A DNA stretch of 12,242 nucleotides from Acidimicrobiaceae bacterium (lineage in GTDB: Bacteria; Actinomycetota; Acidimicrobiia; Acidimicrobiales; Palsa-688): positions 1 to 12,242 of the forward strand of contig JAUTXM010000277.1 in assembly GCA_030838025.1 (NCBI GenBank), given 5' to 3'. The translations under genes were made by a program, and so were the position numbers. A model generated the notes under the pieces. That model was given only the letters and a program-made list of their open reading frames with translations. It was not told the DNA's origin and searched no databases. This document shows, one piece after another, positions 1-7,212 of this stretch. Numbering within the stretch: the stretch's first letter is position 1; the number at the start of each line of letters is the position of its first letter.

Positions 1-211
1 ATTTGTCGTCATCGAGGTCCTGGTCCAGCCGGGCAGCGGCTATGTCGGCCACACCTCGACGCCGGCCAAGATCGGAGTGTTCATCCTGTACGTGCTGTTC
101 GCCCTCGGAACGGTCGCCTTCTGGGCGTTCTTCCGCTTCCGCCCGGCCCGGGTCCCGAGCCTGCCCAACGAAGACGACCTGCAAGCCGAAGGCGAGTTCG
201 ACGTCCGCTAA
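1..211 (+). CDS. C-terminal end of an integral membrane protein (partial, 5' end outside window)
   Basis: The reading frame starting at base 2 is open to a TAA at 209-211 and gives 69 residues. It contains one clear hydrophobic helix (around IGVFILYVLFALGTVAFWAF), followed by a basic patch (FRFRPAR) and an acidic, soluble tail ending in GEFDVR. A last transmembrane helix, then positive residues, then a cytoplasmic tail fits the C-terminus of a multi-pass transporter or permease. The fragment has no family-specific motif, so the family is unassigned; an APC-type permease is only one possibility. Third-position GC is high, as in the neighbours, which supports real coding. It is convergent with the MmpL gene across a 268-bp hairpin-rich gap. 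Confidence 0.72.
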   Translation, partial: FVVIEVLVQPGSGYVGHTSTPAKIGVFILYVLFALGTVAFWAFFRFRPARVPSLPNEDDLQAEGEFDVR

Positions 212-243
212 CCCGCCAACCCGGTAGGGGAGGGGCGGGGGCC

Positions 244-281
244 GGAGTACAAAGTGTCGTGTGGACGACAGTTTGTACTCC
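244..281. repeat. Long imperfect hairpin in convergent intergenic region
   Basis: A perfect 10-bp inverted repeat, GGAGTACAAA (244-253) and TTTGTACTCC (272-281), continues after one G-G mismatch into a second 5-bp stem, TGTCG (255-259) with CGACA (266-270), leaving a 6-nt loop. The arms are richer in A/T than the surroundings. It lies 33 bp after the stop of the membrane-protein gene, so it could terminate that transcript, but no T-tract follows in either direction. It could also be a protein-binding dyad or a dispersed repeat. Confidence 0.7.
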
Positions 282-347
282 GCCCTGCCCGAAGCGGGCG
301 CCCCCGCGGCATCGGGCACTCCGCAGCGGCCGGGCGGGGGTCCCTCC

Positions 348-369
348 GGGCGCCCGGCATCGGGCGCCC
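348..369. repeat. GC-rich hairpin, 9-bp perfect stem with GCAT loop
   Basis: GGGCGCCCG (348-356) and CGGGCGCCC (361-369) are exact reverse complements separated by GCAT. The 11-mer CGGCATCGGGC occurs at 307-317 and again at 355-365, where it spans the loop. No T-tract follows. It probably contributes to two-way termination between the convergent genes, but this is inference. Confidence 0.6.
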
Positions 370-372
370 TCC

Positions 373-394
373 GCATCGCCGACGCATCGCCGAC
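373..394. repeat. Tandem 11-bp duplication (GCATCGCCGAC x2)
   Basis: Two exact adjacent copies of GCATCGCCGAC lie at 373-383 and 384-394, in non-coding sequence between the convergent genes. This looks like a simple slippage duplication. No function is evident. Confidence 0.6.
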
Positions 395-418
395 GTTCGC
401 CGGCGCCGGGCACAGAAA

Positions 419-448
419 TCAGCCGGGGGTCCCGCCACCCCCGGCTGA
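419..448 (-). terminator. Probable intrinsic terminator of the MmpL gene
   Basis: TCAGCCGGGGGT (419-430) and ACCCCCGGCTGA (437-448) form a perfect 12-bp stem with a 6-nt loop. It starts 31 bp beyond the MmpL stop codon. Read on the minus strand, the stem is followed by TTTCTGTG, a short U-rich run, which gives it the polarity expected for the MmpL transcript. It is the most terminator-like of the three hairpins in this gap. Confidence 0.75.
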
Positions 449-479
449 AGCTTGTCCTCGCGAGTTGGCTACGAGATCG

Positions 480-2711
480 TTACTTGCTCGCGGGGGCGGC
501 GCCCGCCAGAGCGGGCACGGGCTCGGGTGCCGTCTCCACGCTGATGTTCGGGACCGCCTTGTCCAGCCAGTTCGGGAACCACCAGTTGGCGTCACCGAGC
601 AGCTCCATCGTGGCCGGCACGAGGATCATCCGGACGAGCGTGGCGTCCACCAGCACGGCGGTGGCCAGGCCCATACCGAACACCTTCAGGATCCGCAGGT
701 CGCCGAGCACGAAGCTGCCGAACACGCAGACCATGATGGCTGCGGCCGCGGTGATCACCCGAGCCGTCTCCGCCAACCCGTCGGCCACCGACGTGGCGTT
801 GTCGTGCGTCTTCAGGTACTCCTCCCGTATCCGCGACAGCAGGAAGACCTCGTAGTCCATCGACAACCCGAACAGGATCGTGAACAACATCAGCGGGATC
901 CACGGGTCGATCGGCCCCGTCTTGCCGATGTTGAAGAACTGACCACCCCAGCCCCACTGGAACACGGCCACGATCACGCCATACGCGGCACCGACCGACA
1001 GCAGGTTCATGATGGCGGCCTTGAGCGGCACCGCGACCGAGCGGAACACGGCCATCAGGAGCAGGAACGACAGGATCACCACGCCGCCGATGACGATGAA
1101 CAGGCGCTTGGAGATCATGGCCGACGAGTCCACCGCGGCCGCGGTCACACCCCCGACCAGGGCCTTGGCGCTGGTGCCCGACGTCGCCTCGGGGACGATG
1201 GTGTCGCGGATGCGATGCACCAGGGTCTGGGTCGCCTGGTCCTGAGGCGAGGTCTTCGGGATGGCGATGAGGATGGCGGTGTCAGCGGCGGGGTTGACCG
1301 TCGGCGGAACCACGAACTGAATGTCGGGATCGTGGGACAACAGACCCGCCAGCTCGGGAAGTGCCGACTGGTCGCCCTTGTTGGCCAATGACACGGCGAG
1401 AACCAGCGGGCCATTGGTACCCGGCCCGAAACCCTGGGCCAGCAAGTCGTACGCTTTCCGCGTCGTGAAGGCCGCCGGGTCGTTGCCGGCGTCGGTGAAC
1501 GCCAGGTGCATGCCGAACAGGGGCAGGGACAGCACCACCAGCACCAGGAACGACACGACGGCCGCGATCACCTTGTAGCGCTGGATGCCCCGGCTCCAGC
1601 GGTAGGCCAAGGTCTTCTTGTCGCCGATGCCCTTGTGGAGCATCTTCGGCAGGTGGAGCTTGTCGATGGCCCGTCCACAGAACCCGAGCACCGCCGGCAA
1701 CAGCGTCATGGCGCCCGCCATGACCAGCAGTACGGCGGCGATGGCGCCGAACGCCAGCCCGTAGATGAACTGCAGGCCGAGCAGGAGCATGCCGAGGAGG
1801 GAGATGATCACGGTGCAGCCCGCGAACACCACCGCCCGGCCCGAGGTCCCGATCGCCTTGATCACGGCGTCCTCAGGTTCGAGCCCATCGTGCAGACCCG
1901 ACCGGTACCGGGTGACGATGAACAAGGCGTAGTCGATCCCGACGCCGATGCCGATCATCGCGGCCAACTCGGTGCCGAAGGTCGGCACGACGACGAGGTG
2001 ACTGAATATTTCGATCACCCCGACGGCTATGCCGATGCCGAACAGAGCCGTCATGATGGGCAAACCCATGGCGATCACTGAGCCGAAGGCGATCAGGAGG
2101 ATGATGATGGCCGCCCAAATTCCGACGATCTCACTTGCCCCGAAGGGGGCGGTCTCGGCCTTCGCGATTGGTGCGCCGCCCATCTCGACCTCGAAGCCCG
2201 GTTTTGTCGACGATTTGGCCAGATCGACCAGCGTCTTCATGTCCTTCTTGGGCAGGTCCTGGGTCACCTTGTCGAACTGGATGACGGAGTACGCGATCGC
2301 CTTGTCCCGCGAGATCTGCCCCTCACCGCCGGGCGCGAACGGGCTGAGCACGGTGACCACGTGAGGCACCTTGGCCACTTGCTGGTCGATCTGTTCGATC
2401 GCCGCCTGGTTGGCCGGGTCGCTCGCCGGCGTCGAGATACGGAAGACCACGTTGGCGGTATCGCCGGCGCGCTCCGGGAAACGGGCCTTGAGCAGGTTCT
2501 GGGCCTTCTGGGACTCCGAGTTGCCTCCGCCGAACTTGTCCTGGAAGATCCCACCACCGACCGCGAAGCCCAAAACGTTGATCACGATCAAGCCCAGGAT
2601 CCAGATCGCCAGCACCATCTTGCGTTTGTGGTAGCAGGCTCGAGCGAGCCGTCCCAAACCCGTCTCTTCAATCGTCAGGGGAGTCTTGGAGCGCATGCTT
2701 ACATGATTCAC
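480..2711 (-). CDS. MmpL/RND-superfamily membrane transporter
   Basis: This 743-aa protein has the two-fold RND/MMPL architecture. TM1 is near residues 33-52, an extracytoplasmic porter domain at 53-192, TM2-6 at about 193-342, TM7 near 379-400, a second porter domain at about 401-533, and TM8-12 at about 535-702. The paired TM4/TM10 proton-relay motifs are visible: GIGVGIDYALF (D260-Y261) and LFGLSMDYEVF (D619-Y620). The LVDATLVRMILVPA segment before a short soluble tail is typical of MmpL proteins. The family exports lipids, siderophores or drugs by proton antiport; the substrate here cannot be read from sequence. The longest start is GTG at 2711; an in-frame ATG at 2696-2694 (Met6) is an alternative. 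Neither has a good Shine-Dalgarno sequence. It is divergent from the dynamin-like pair with only 49 bp between. Confidence 0.95.
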   Translation of the reverse strand: MNHVSMRSKTPLTIEETGLGRLARACYHKRKMVLAIWILGLIVINVLGFAVGGGIFQDKFGGGNSESQKAQNLLKARFPERAGDTANVVFRISTPASDPANQAAIEQIDQQVAKVPHVVTVLSPFAPGGEGQISRDKAIAYSVIQFDKVTQDLPKKDMKTLVDLAKSSTKPGFEVEMGGAPIAKAETAPFGASEIVGIWAAIIILLIAFGSVIAMGLPIMTALFGIGIAVGVIEIFSHLVVVPTFGTELAAMIGIGVGIDYALFIVTRYRSGLHDGLEPEDAVIKAIGTSGRAVVFAGCTVIISLLGMLLLGLQFIYGLAFGAIAAVLLVMAGAMTLLPAVLGFCGRAIDKLHLPKMLHKGIGDKKTLAYRWSRGIQRYKVIAAVVSFLVLVVLSLPLFGMHLAFTDAGNDPAAFTTRKAYDLLAQGFGPGTNGPLVLAVSLANKGDQSALPELAGLLSHDPDIQFVVPPTVNPAADTAILIAIPKTSPQDQATQTLVHRIRDTIVPEATSGTSAKALVGGVTAAAVDSSAMISKRLFIVIGGVVILSFLLLMAVFRSVAVPLKAAIMNLLSVGAAYGVIVAVFQWGWGGQFFNIGKTGPIDPWIPLMLFTILFGLSMDYEVFLLSRIREEYLKTHDNATSVADGLAETARVITAAAAIMVCVFGSFVLGDLRILKVFGMGLATAVLVDATLVRMILVPATMELLGDANWWFPNWLDKAVPNISVETAPEPVPALAGAAPASK

Positions 2712-2734
2712 CAGTGGCGAGGTTGAGACAAGGG

Positions 2735-2746
2735 CTGGCTAGCCAG
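2735..2746. promoter_or_regulatory. Perfect 12-bp palindrome in divergent MmpL/iniA gap (candidate operator)
   Basis: CTGGCTAGCCAG is its own reverse complement and sits inside the 49-bp gap between two divergent genes. Its right end overlaps the probable ribosome binding site AGAAGGG (2745-2751) of the downstream dynamin gene. On the minus strand a TTGACC box (2755-2750) lies just upstream of it and could be a -35 element for the MmpL gene, but no convincing -10 follows. The position suits a regulator controlling both genes; no regulator gene is adjacent. Operator function is inference. Confidence 0.4.
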
Positions 2747-2760
2747 AAGGGTCAATTCGA

Positions 2761-4773
2761 ATGAATCCCTCGGACACAATGGAGGATCCACCATCGCTCC
2801 ACCACCGTGAAATGACAACCGACGGCGTTTTCCCCGATCTCCTGTCCCTGATGGCCGAGATCGAGCAGACATGTGTCGACGCGAGTCGCCCCGATCTGGC
2901 GGGGCAGCTGTCGGGGCGCCGGGCCCGGGTGGCCGAACCCGACGTTGCGGTCGTGGTCGCCGGAGACTACAAGGCGGGGAAAAGTTCGCTGGTCAACGCG
3001 CTCGTCGGTGCTGACATTTGCCCCGTCGACGAGGACGTGGCGACCGCGGTGCCGACACTCGTCCGGTATGCGCCCGAGCCCGTCGTGTGGGTCCGGCGGG
3101 AGGCCGATGGCGACGAAGCGGCCCCCGAGGCCGAACAGGTGCCCCTCGATGCGCTGCCGTCCTACGCCTCTGAGCGGGCCAACCCGGGCAACCGCGAGCG
3201 GCTGCGCAACGTCGAGGTCGGGATACCGGCCGCCATCCTCCGTGACGGGCTGGTGCTGGTCGACACACCAGGGGTGGGGGGGCTGGTCTCAGCGCAGACC
3301 GTCGCGACCCTGGCGTCGCTGTCCATGGCCCAGGCGGCGCTGTTCGTGTCCGATGCCACCCAGGAGTACACCGGGCCAGAGCTGGAGTTCCTCTCCGCAG
3401 CCCGCCAGGTCTGCCCGGTCGTCCTGCCGGTGCTCACCAAGGTCGATCTGGCGCCGGCCTGGACCAAGATCCGCGAGCTCGACCAGGGGTGGCTGGAGCG
3501 CGCTGGCCTGAACGCGGGCATCATGCCCGTCTCCTCCGCGCTTTCGTATCACGGCCGATCCCGCCGCCGTACCGACCTCGAAGGTGAGTCAGGTCTCTTG
3601 CCGCTGGTCGACCGGCTCCATCAGGTGCTGCACGAGGGGCGACTCCTGGTGGCGGCCGACGCGGTCGCGGAGATCCACGCCGTCGTCGGGCAGCTCGCGG
3701 CGCCGATCACCGCTGAGCGCGACGCCTTGTGGAACCCCTCCCCGGTCATTGCTGAACTCGAGCTGGCCGAGGACCGGGGACGGCGGCTGGCGTCGGACAG
3801 CGCCGAGTGGCAGATGCTCCTCGACGACGGGCTGAGCGACCTCGAGGACGAGGTGGTCGTCGACGTGACCAACCGCATGCGGATCGTCCAGCGCGATTCG
3901 GAGCGCACGATCATGAAGACCGACCCGGCGGCCAAGTGGGACGAGTTCGAAGCCGAGCTGGGCCGCCAGGTGAGCACGGTGATGGCGGCCATCTCGTCGC
4001 TGCTGCTCGAAGGGGCACAGCAGGTCGCGGAAACCATCGCCGAGCACTTCGCCGATCACGAGGCCCTCATTGCCCCCACCCTGCACTCCAGGGACCCCGC
4101 CCTGTCGGCGGCGTCGATCCTCGCCGAGGCGTCAGCCGGCGCGGGGGCCGGTGGCGCGGCCAAGGTGCAGTGGCGCGGTGTCCTGCTCGAGGCGGGATGG
4201 AGCGGCCTGGAGGGCTTGGCCGCCATCGGGAGCATCCTGACGTTCACCAGCATCAGCCTGTTCAACCCCTTCGCCCTGGCGGTGGGGGTGTTCATCGGAG
4301 GCAAGTCGTTGCACCAGGCTCGTAGCCGCGAGGTGCAACGCCGGCGCGAGCAGGCCGTGGAGGCGGTCACCCGGTACCTCGACGACGCCACCCGGGCGAC
4401 CGACCGCGAGTGGCGGGCGTCTCTGCGGCGGATCCGCCGGGAGTTGCGCCGGTCCTACCAGGAGCGGGCCGACGCGCTGCACCGCTCGGCCCGCGACTCA
4501 CTCGCCGCCGCCCAGCGGACCCTCGTCGCCGACGCCGCCGGGCGCCAGGCTCGCCTCGACGAGCTGGCCGCCGGGCTGGCCCGGCTCCACGCGCTCGACG
4601 GCCGGGCCGACGAACTTGCCATCGCGCTGACTGCGGGTGCGGGGCCGGCTGCCGACCCGGGTCCCGGTGTGGGTCCGGGTCCGGGTCCGGGTCCGGGTCC
4701 GGGTGCCGGTGCGGGTGACACTGCGGGTGCCGGTGTGGGTGACAGTGCGGGTGACAGTGGGGTGGTCGAATGA
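2761..4773 (+). CDS. iniA: IniA-like bacterial dynamin GTPase
   Basis: A 670-aa dynamin-superfamily GTPase. The P-loop is GDYKAGKSS (68-76), the G3 motif DTPG (168-171) is followed by VGG, and G4 is TKVD (226-229). A mainly helical stalk follows. A hydrophobic stretch at about 483-514, ending LFNPFALAVGVFIGG, matches the membrane-inserting tip of IniA, and basic helices run from about 515 to 620. Length, motif order and the FNP segment resemble mycobacterial IniA (about 640 aa), a dynamin that binds and fissions membranes and is induced by cell-wall inhibitors. The last 45 or so residues are a low-complexity Gly/Pro/Ala tail encoded by hexamer repeats, which I do not recall in the mycobacterial protein. 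ATG 2761 is chosen because AGAAGGG lies 9 nt upstream; Met7 and Met18 are alternatives. Its TGA overlaps the next ATG. No iniB-like gene precedes it. Confidence 0.92.
   Translation: MNPSDTMEDPPSLHHREMTTDGVFPDLLSLMAEIEQTCVDASRPDLAGQLSGRRARVAEPDVAVVVAGDYKAGKSSLVNALVGADICPVDEDVATAVPTLVRYAPEPVVWVRREADGDEAAPEAEQVPLDALPSYASERANPGNRERLRNVEVGIPAAILRDGLVLVDTPGVGGLVSAQTVATLASLSMAQAALFVSDATQEYTGPELEFLSAARQVCPVVLPVLTKVDLAPAWTKIRELDQGWLERAGLNAGIMPVSSALSYHGRSRRRTDLEGESGLLPLVDRLHQVLHEGRLLVAADAVAEIHAVVGQLAAPITAERDALWNPSPVIAELELAEDRGRRLASDSAEWQMLLDDGLSDLEDEVVVDVTNRMRIVQRDSERTIMKTDPAAKWDEFEAELGRQVSTVMAAISSLLLEGAQQVAETIAEHFADHEALIAPTLHSRDPALSAASILAEASAGAGAGGAAKVQWRGVLLEAGWSGLEGLAAIGSILTFTSISLFNPFALAVGVFIGGKSLHQARSREVQRRREQAVEAVTRYLDDATRATDREWRASLRRIRRELRRSYQERADALHRSARDSLAAAQRTLVADAAGRQARLDELAAGLARLHALDGRADELAIALTAGAGPAADPGPGVGPGPGPGPGPGAGAGDTAGAGVGDSAGDSGVVE
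4671..4700 (+). repeat. Five perfect GGGTCC hexamers inside the iniA-like gene
   Basis: Five exact GGGTCC units run from 4671 to 4700, with degenerate GGT-rich units on both sides (about 4650-4760). They encode a Gly-Pro dipeptide run (GPGPGPGPGPG) that shades into Gly/Ala/Asp/Ser repeats. The unit is 6 bp, so copy-number slippage would change tail length without shifting frame. The array ends about 70 bp before the overlapping start of the iniC-like gene. Confidence 0.9.
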
Positions 4774-6254
4774 CCGCCGGCGGCTTCGTCGACCAGGTTC
4801 GGGCCCTCCTCGCCGGCGCCGACCGGGTCTATGCCGGGACCCCGGGCCAGGCCGATGTGGCGGCCATCGTGCAACGGCTCGACGAGCCGCTGCGTGTCGC
4901 GATCGCGGGCAAGGTCAAGGCGGGGAAGTCGACACTGCTCAACGCTCTGGTCGGCGAGGAGCTGGCGCCCACCGACGCCGGGGAGTGCACCCGGCTGGTG
5001 TGGTGGTTTCGCGACGGCATCACCTACCGGGCCATGCTCCACTCGCGGTCCAAGCCGCCGCGGCCGCTGCGCTTCGCTCGTCACGACGGGGCACTCGAAG
5101 TCGACCTCGACGGTGCCCCCGAGGCCGACATCGAACGGCTGGAAATCGAGTGGCCCAGCAAGGCCCTCAGGACGATGACCCTGATCGACACCCCCGGGAT
5201 CGCGTCGGCGACGACGGCCATCGCGGACACCGCCATGGCGTTCTTCGATCCGGAGGACGACCGCCCGAGCCCGGCCGATGCCGTGATCTACCTGATGCGC
5301 CACTTTCACTCGGCGGACGCCCGGTTCCTCGAGGCGTTCCACGACGAGGAGCACGTCCAATCCACGCCGGTCAACACCATCGCAGTGCTGTCCCGCGCCG
5401 ACGAGCTCGGGGTGGCGCGACGCGACGCGATGGACTCCGCCGAGCGAATCGCCGAGCGCTACCGGGCCGATCGCAAGCTGCGCCGCCTGTGCCAGGCTGT
5501 CGTTCCTGTTGCCGGCCTCCTGGCCCAGGCCGCGGTCAGCCTGCGCGAGACCGACTTCCGGCTGATCGGCCAGCTGCAGCAGCTACCGCCTGAGGAACTC
5601 GACGAGCTACTGCTCTCGGTCGACCGCTTCGCCCTCCGCCCGTGTTCGATCTCCCCGGCGGCACGCGTCGCGGTCCTCAACCGTTTCGGACTGTTCGGGG
5701 TACGGGCCTCGGTGGACTTCGTCGGCAATGGCGCTCGGAGCGCCCGGCAACTGGCCGAGGCCCTGCGTCGCCACAGCGGACTGGATGCGCTGCGAGGACT
5801 GCTGGACTCGCAGTTCGCCGGCCGGCGCGACCTGTTGAAGGGCCGAGCCGCGCTGTTGGCCCTCGACTCACTGGTTCGCCGGCTGCCGATAGCGGGGAGT
5901 GAGGGCATCGACACCGAGATCGAGCGCATCCGGGCGGGCGCCCACGAACTGGCCGAGGTGCGGCTCATGAATTCCCTCCGTGCCGGCGCCGTCCCGTTGC
6001 CCGACGCGGAAACCTCGGAGGCCGAACGGCTGCTCGGTGCCGACGGCACCGATATCCGGTCACGACTGGGGCTCGAACCCGACGCGCCCGACGACGCCAT
6101 CCAGGCGGCGCTCGCACGAGCCGTCGATCGTTGGCAGCGTCGAGCCGAGAGTCCGCTGTCGCCTCAGGACGCGGTGGAGGCGGCGCTGGTCGTGATCCGG
6201 ACCTGCGAGGGGATGGCGGCGGCGATTGCGGCGGGCGAGCTCACCCCCCGGTAA
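4770..6254 (+). CDS. iniC: IniC-like bacterial dynamin GTPase
   Basis: This 494-aa protein has nearly the same length as M. tuberculosis IniC (493 aa) and shares its motif pattern: P-loop GKVKAGKS (47-54) then TLLNALVGEELAPTDAGECT, G3 DTPG (140-143), and SRADELG (208-214) where the TKxD motif of typical GTPases would be, as in IniC. The segment CQAVVPVAGLLA and the FGLFGVRASVDF region also resemble IniC. No hydrophobic paddle like that of the upstream gene is obvious, so it may act as the partner subunit of a hetero-assembly at the membrane. Start and upstream stop share ATGA (4770-4773), which implies translational coupling; a G-rich GGGGTGG lies shortly upstream. It ends 56 bp from the convergent DoxX gene, with no clear terminator between. 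Confidence 0.92.
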   Translation: MTAGGFVDQVRALLAGADRVYAGTPGQADVAAIVQRLDEPLRVAIAGKVKAGKSTLLNALVGEELAPTDAGECTRLVWWFRDGITYRAMLHSRSKPPRPLRFARHDGALEVDLDGAPEADIERLEIEWPSKALRTMTLIDTPGIASATTAIADTAMAFFDPEDDRPSPADAVIYLMRHFHSADARFLEAFHDEEHVQSTPVNTIAVLSRADELGVARRDAMDSAERIAERYRADRKLRRLCQAVVPVAGLLAQAAVSLRETDFRLIGQLQQLPPEELDELLLSVDRFALRPCSISPAARVAVLNRFGLFGVRASVDFVGNGARSARQLAEALRRHSGLDALRGLLDSQFAGRRDLLKGRAALLALDSLVRRLPIAGSEGIDTEIERIRAGAHELAEVRLMNSLRAGAVPLPDAETSEAERLLGADGTDIRSRLGLEPDAPDDAIQAALARAVDRWQRRAESPLSPQDAVEAALVVIRTCEGMAAAIAAGELTPR

Positions 6255-6310
6255 CCGCCAAGAACTGCCGTCGAGTCAGTCTCAGGCCAGATACCGCACC
6301 CATACTCCGG

Positions 6311-6868
6311 CTACGGCCGTGCCTGCTCCGAAGCCTGACCGGCCGCTGAGGTCTCGGCGGGCGCAGCGGGGGCAGCGGGCTGCGGAGCTGCGGTCTTCTT
6401 GGCGGCCGTCACCTTGGAGATGCAGTAGGCGCTGGTGGCGGTCGCGCCCAAGACGATGAGCCGGGTCAACCGGCGAGGCAGGTGGGGCCCGAGCCGGTAC
6501 CGGCCGGGACCGATGATGGCGAGTCCCAACGCCACGACCATGTCGGTCAAGGGCAGCTCGTAGCCCCCCTTCAGGGCCATGGGCCCATTGTCCCAATGCA
6601 CCGACGAAGCCACGGCCATGGCGCCCGCAATCGCCACGGGTCCCGCCGGCCACGCCACACCCGTCGCGGTCAGCACGCCGCCCGCCAACTCGGAGGTGGC
6701 GGCGAGCGTCGCGAAGGGTTTGCCCGGTTGCAGGCCCAGTTGGTCGAACATGGCCGCGGCGTTGTCGAGGCCCGGCCCGTCAAAGGCGCCGAACAACTTC
6801 TGTGCCCCGTGCACGGCCAGGTAGCTGCCCAGGGTGATGCGGATTGCAAGGGTCCCGGAGTCACGCAT
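6311..6868 (-). CDS. DoxX-family integral membrane protein
   Basis: A 185-aa protein with about four membrane helices. DoxX-like landmarks are visible: HGAQKLFG (20-27), SELAGGVLTATG (59-70, including the conserved acidic residue in TM2) and GGYELPLTD (101-109). The soluble C-terminal tail (about 155-185) is a low-complexity Ala/Pro/Gln/Glu stretch. DoxX proteins are small membrane proteins; in mycobacteria a relative acts with superoxide dismutase and a thiosulfate sulfurtransferase in redox defence, but no such partner is next to this gene. ATG at 6868 is used; the upstream sequence has only a weak purine run. The exact role is unknown. Confidence 0.87.
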   Translation of the reverse strand: MRDSGTLAIRITLGSYLAVHGAQKLFGAFDGPGLDNAAAMFDQLGLQPGKPFATLAATSELAGGVLTATGVAWPAGPVAIAGAMAVASSVHWDNGPMALKGGYELPLTDMVVALGLAIIGPGRYRLGPHLPRRLTRLIVLGATATSAYCISKVTAAKKTAAPQPAAPAAPAETSAAGQASEQARP

Positions 6869-6947
6869 CGCTCATTGAGTCCATTTCTGCAGTGGATGCT
6901 TGTTCAGGCAAATACTACGAGGCGCGGAGGATTGGTAAGGAACGGAT

Positions 6948-6998
6948 GCTCTGGTGGGGCTTTTCTACCCCCCACCGGTAACAAAGCCCCACCAGAGC
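6948..6998. repeat. Hairpin with 16-bp perfect stem
   Basis: GCTCTGGTGGGGCTTT (6948-6963) pairs perfectly with AAAGCCCCACCAGAGC (6983-6998). The 19-nt loop contains a further 4-bp stem, TACC (6966-6969) with GGTA (6977-6980). Neither side has a T-tract. It lies 80 bp upstream of the DoxX start. It could be a U-less terminator for something transcribed on the minus strand, a leader structure of the DoxX mRNA, or a small dispersed repeat. Confidence 0.8.
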
Positions 6999-7140
6999 CC
7001 CAAACCCCTACCAGACTGGCTCAGGTGCTGCGGTGGCCGGCCAGGAGGCGGTCCCGCACGGCGGATTCCAAGGTTGCCCCCGGGTCGACCCCGATCACCT
7101 CGTCGTCACATCCGATAGATCCCGATTCGAGCCAGATCGC

Positions 7141-7185
7141 AGCCGCCGTGACCGCAGCCGCCGTGACCGCAGCCGCCGTGATCGC
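7141..7185. repeat. Three tandem 15-bp units
   Basis: The unit AGCCGCCGTGACCGC occurs exactly at 7141-7155 and 7156-7170, and with one change (GATCGC) at 7171-7185. The 15-bp period keeps every reading frame intact: one + frame repeats RDRSR and the codon-aligned minus frame repeats TAAAV. It ends 27 bp before the start of the small gene at 7213. Confidence 0.85.
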
Positions 7186-7212
7186 AGAGGTCAACTCGGC
7201 GAGACTGCGTCC

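Larger units (their letters stand above)
6869..7212. other. 344-bp gap without a confident gene: large hairpin, tandem repeat, possible minus-strand ORF remnant
   Basis: Between the divergent DoxX gene and the small + gene there is no convincing complete gene. It holds a 16-bp-stem hairpin (6948-6998) and three 15-bp repeats (7141-7185). On the minus strand a frame ends with TGA at 7023-7021. It reads as plausible protein over its last 30 or so codons (GCDDEVIGVDP, then ATLESAVRDRLLAGHRST) and stays open up to a stop at 7272-7270. It has no ATG or suitable GTG start; only a TTG at 7194-7192 would give 57 aa. The hairpin lies 22 bp past its stop, where a terminator would be. This may be a broken or unusual short gene, or chance. 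Confidence 0.4.

Noticed and set aside
244..281. GTACAAA cores resembling lambda attachment-site sequence
   Set aside because: Only a 7-bp likeness, present on both arms of a hairpin, with no integrase or phage gene near. Coincidence is more likely.
261..1391. Long + strand open frame of 376 codons opposite the MmpL gene
   Set aside because: It is rich in Arg, His, Gln and Asp with no hydrophobic core or motif, and lies antisense to a gene with clear RND motifs; typical shadow of high-GC coding.
2761..6254. Dynamin pair as an anti-phage defence system
   Set aside because: Some bacterial dynamins act in phage tolerance, but lengths, motifs and gene order here match IniA/IniC and no defence genes are nearby.
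6865..6889. Seven-codon upstream ORF (ATGGACTCA to TGA) overlapping the DoxX start on the minus strand
   Set aside because: Too short to judge and without a ribosome binding site; could occur by chance.
7033..7212. 60-codon N-terminal extension of the small gene at 7213
   Set aside because: It is built from the 15-bp tandem repeat and gives an RDRSR-type stretch; no ribosome binding site at GTG 7033, while ATG 7213 begins the conserved-looking part.
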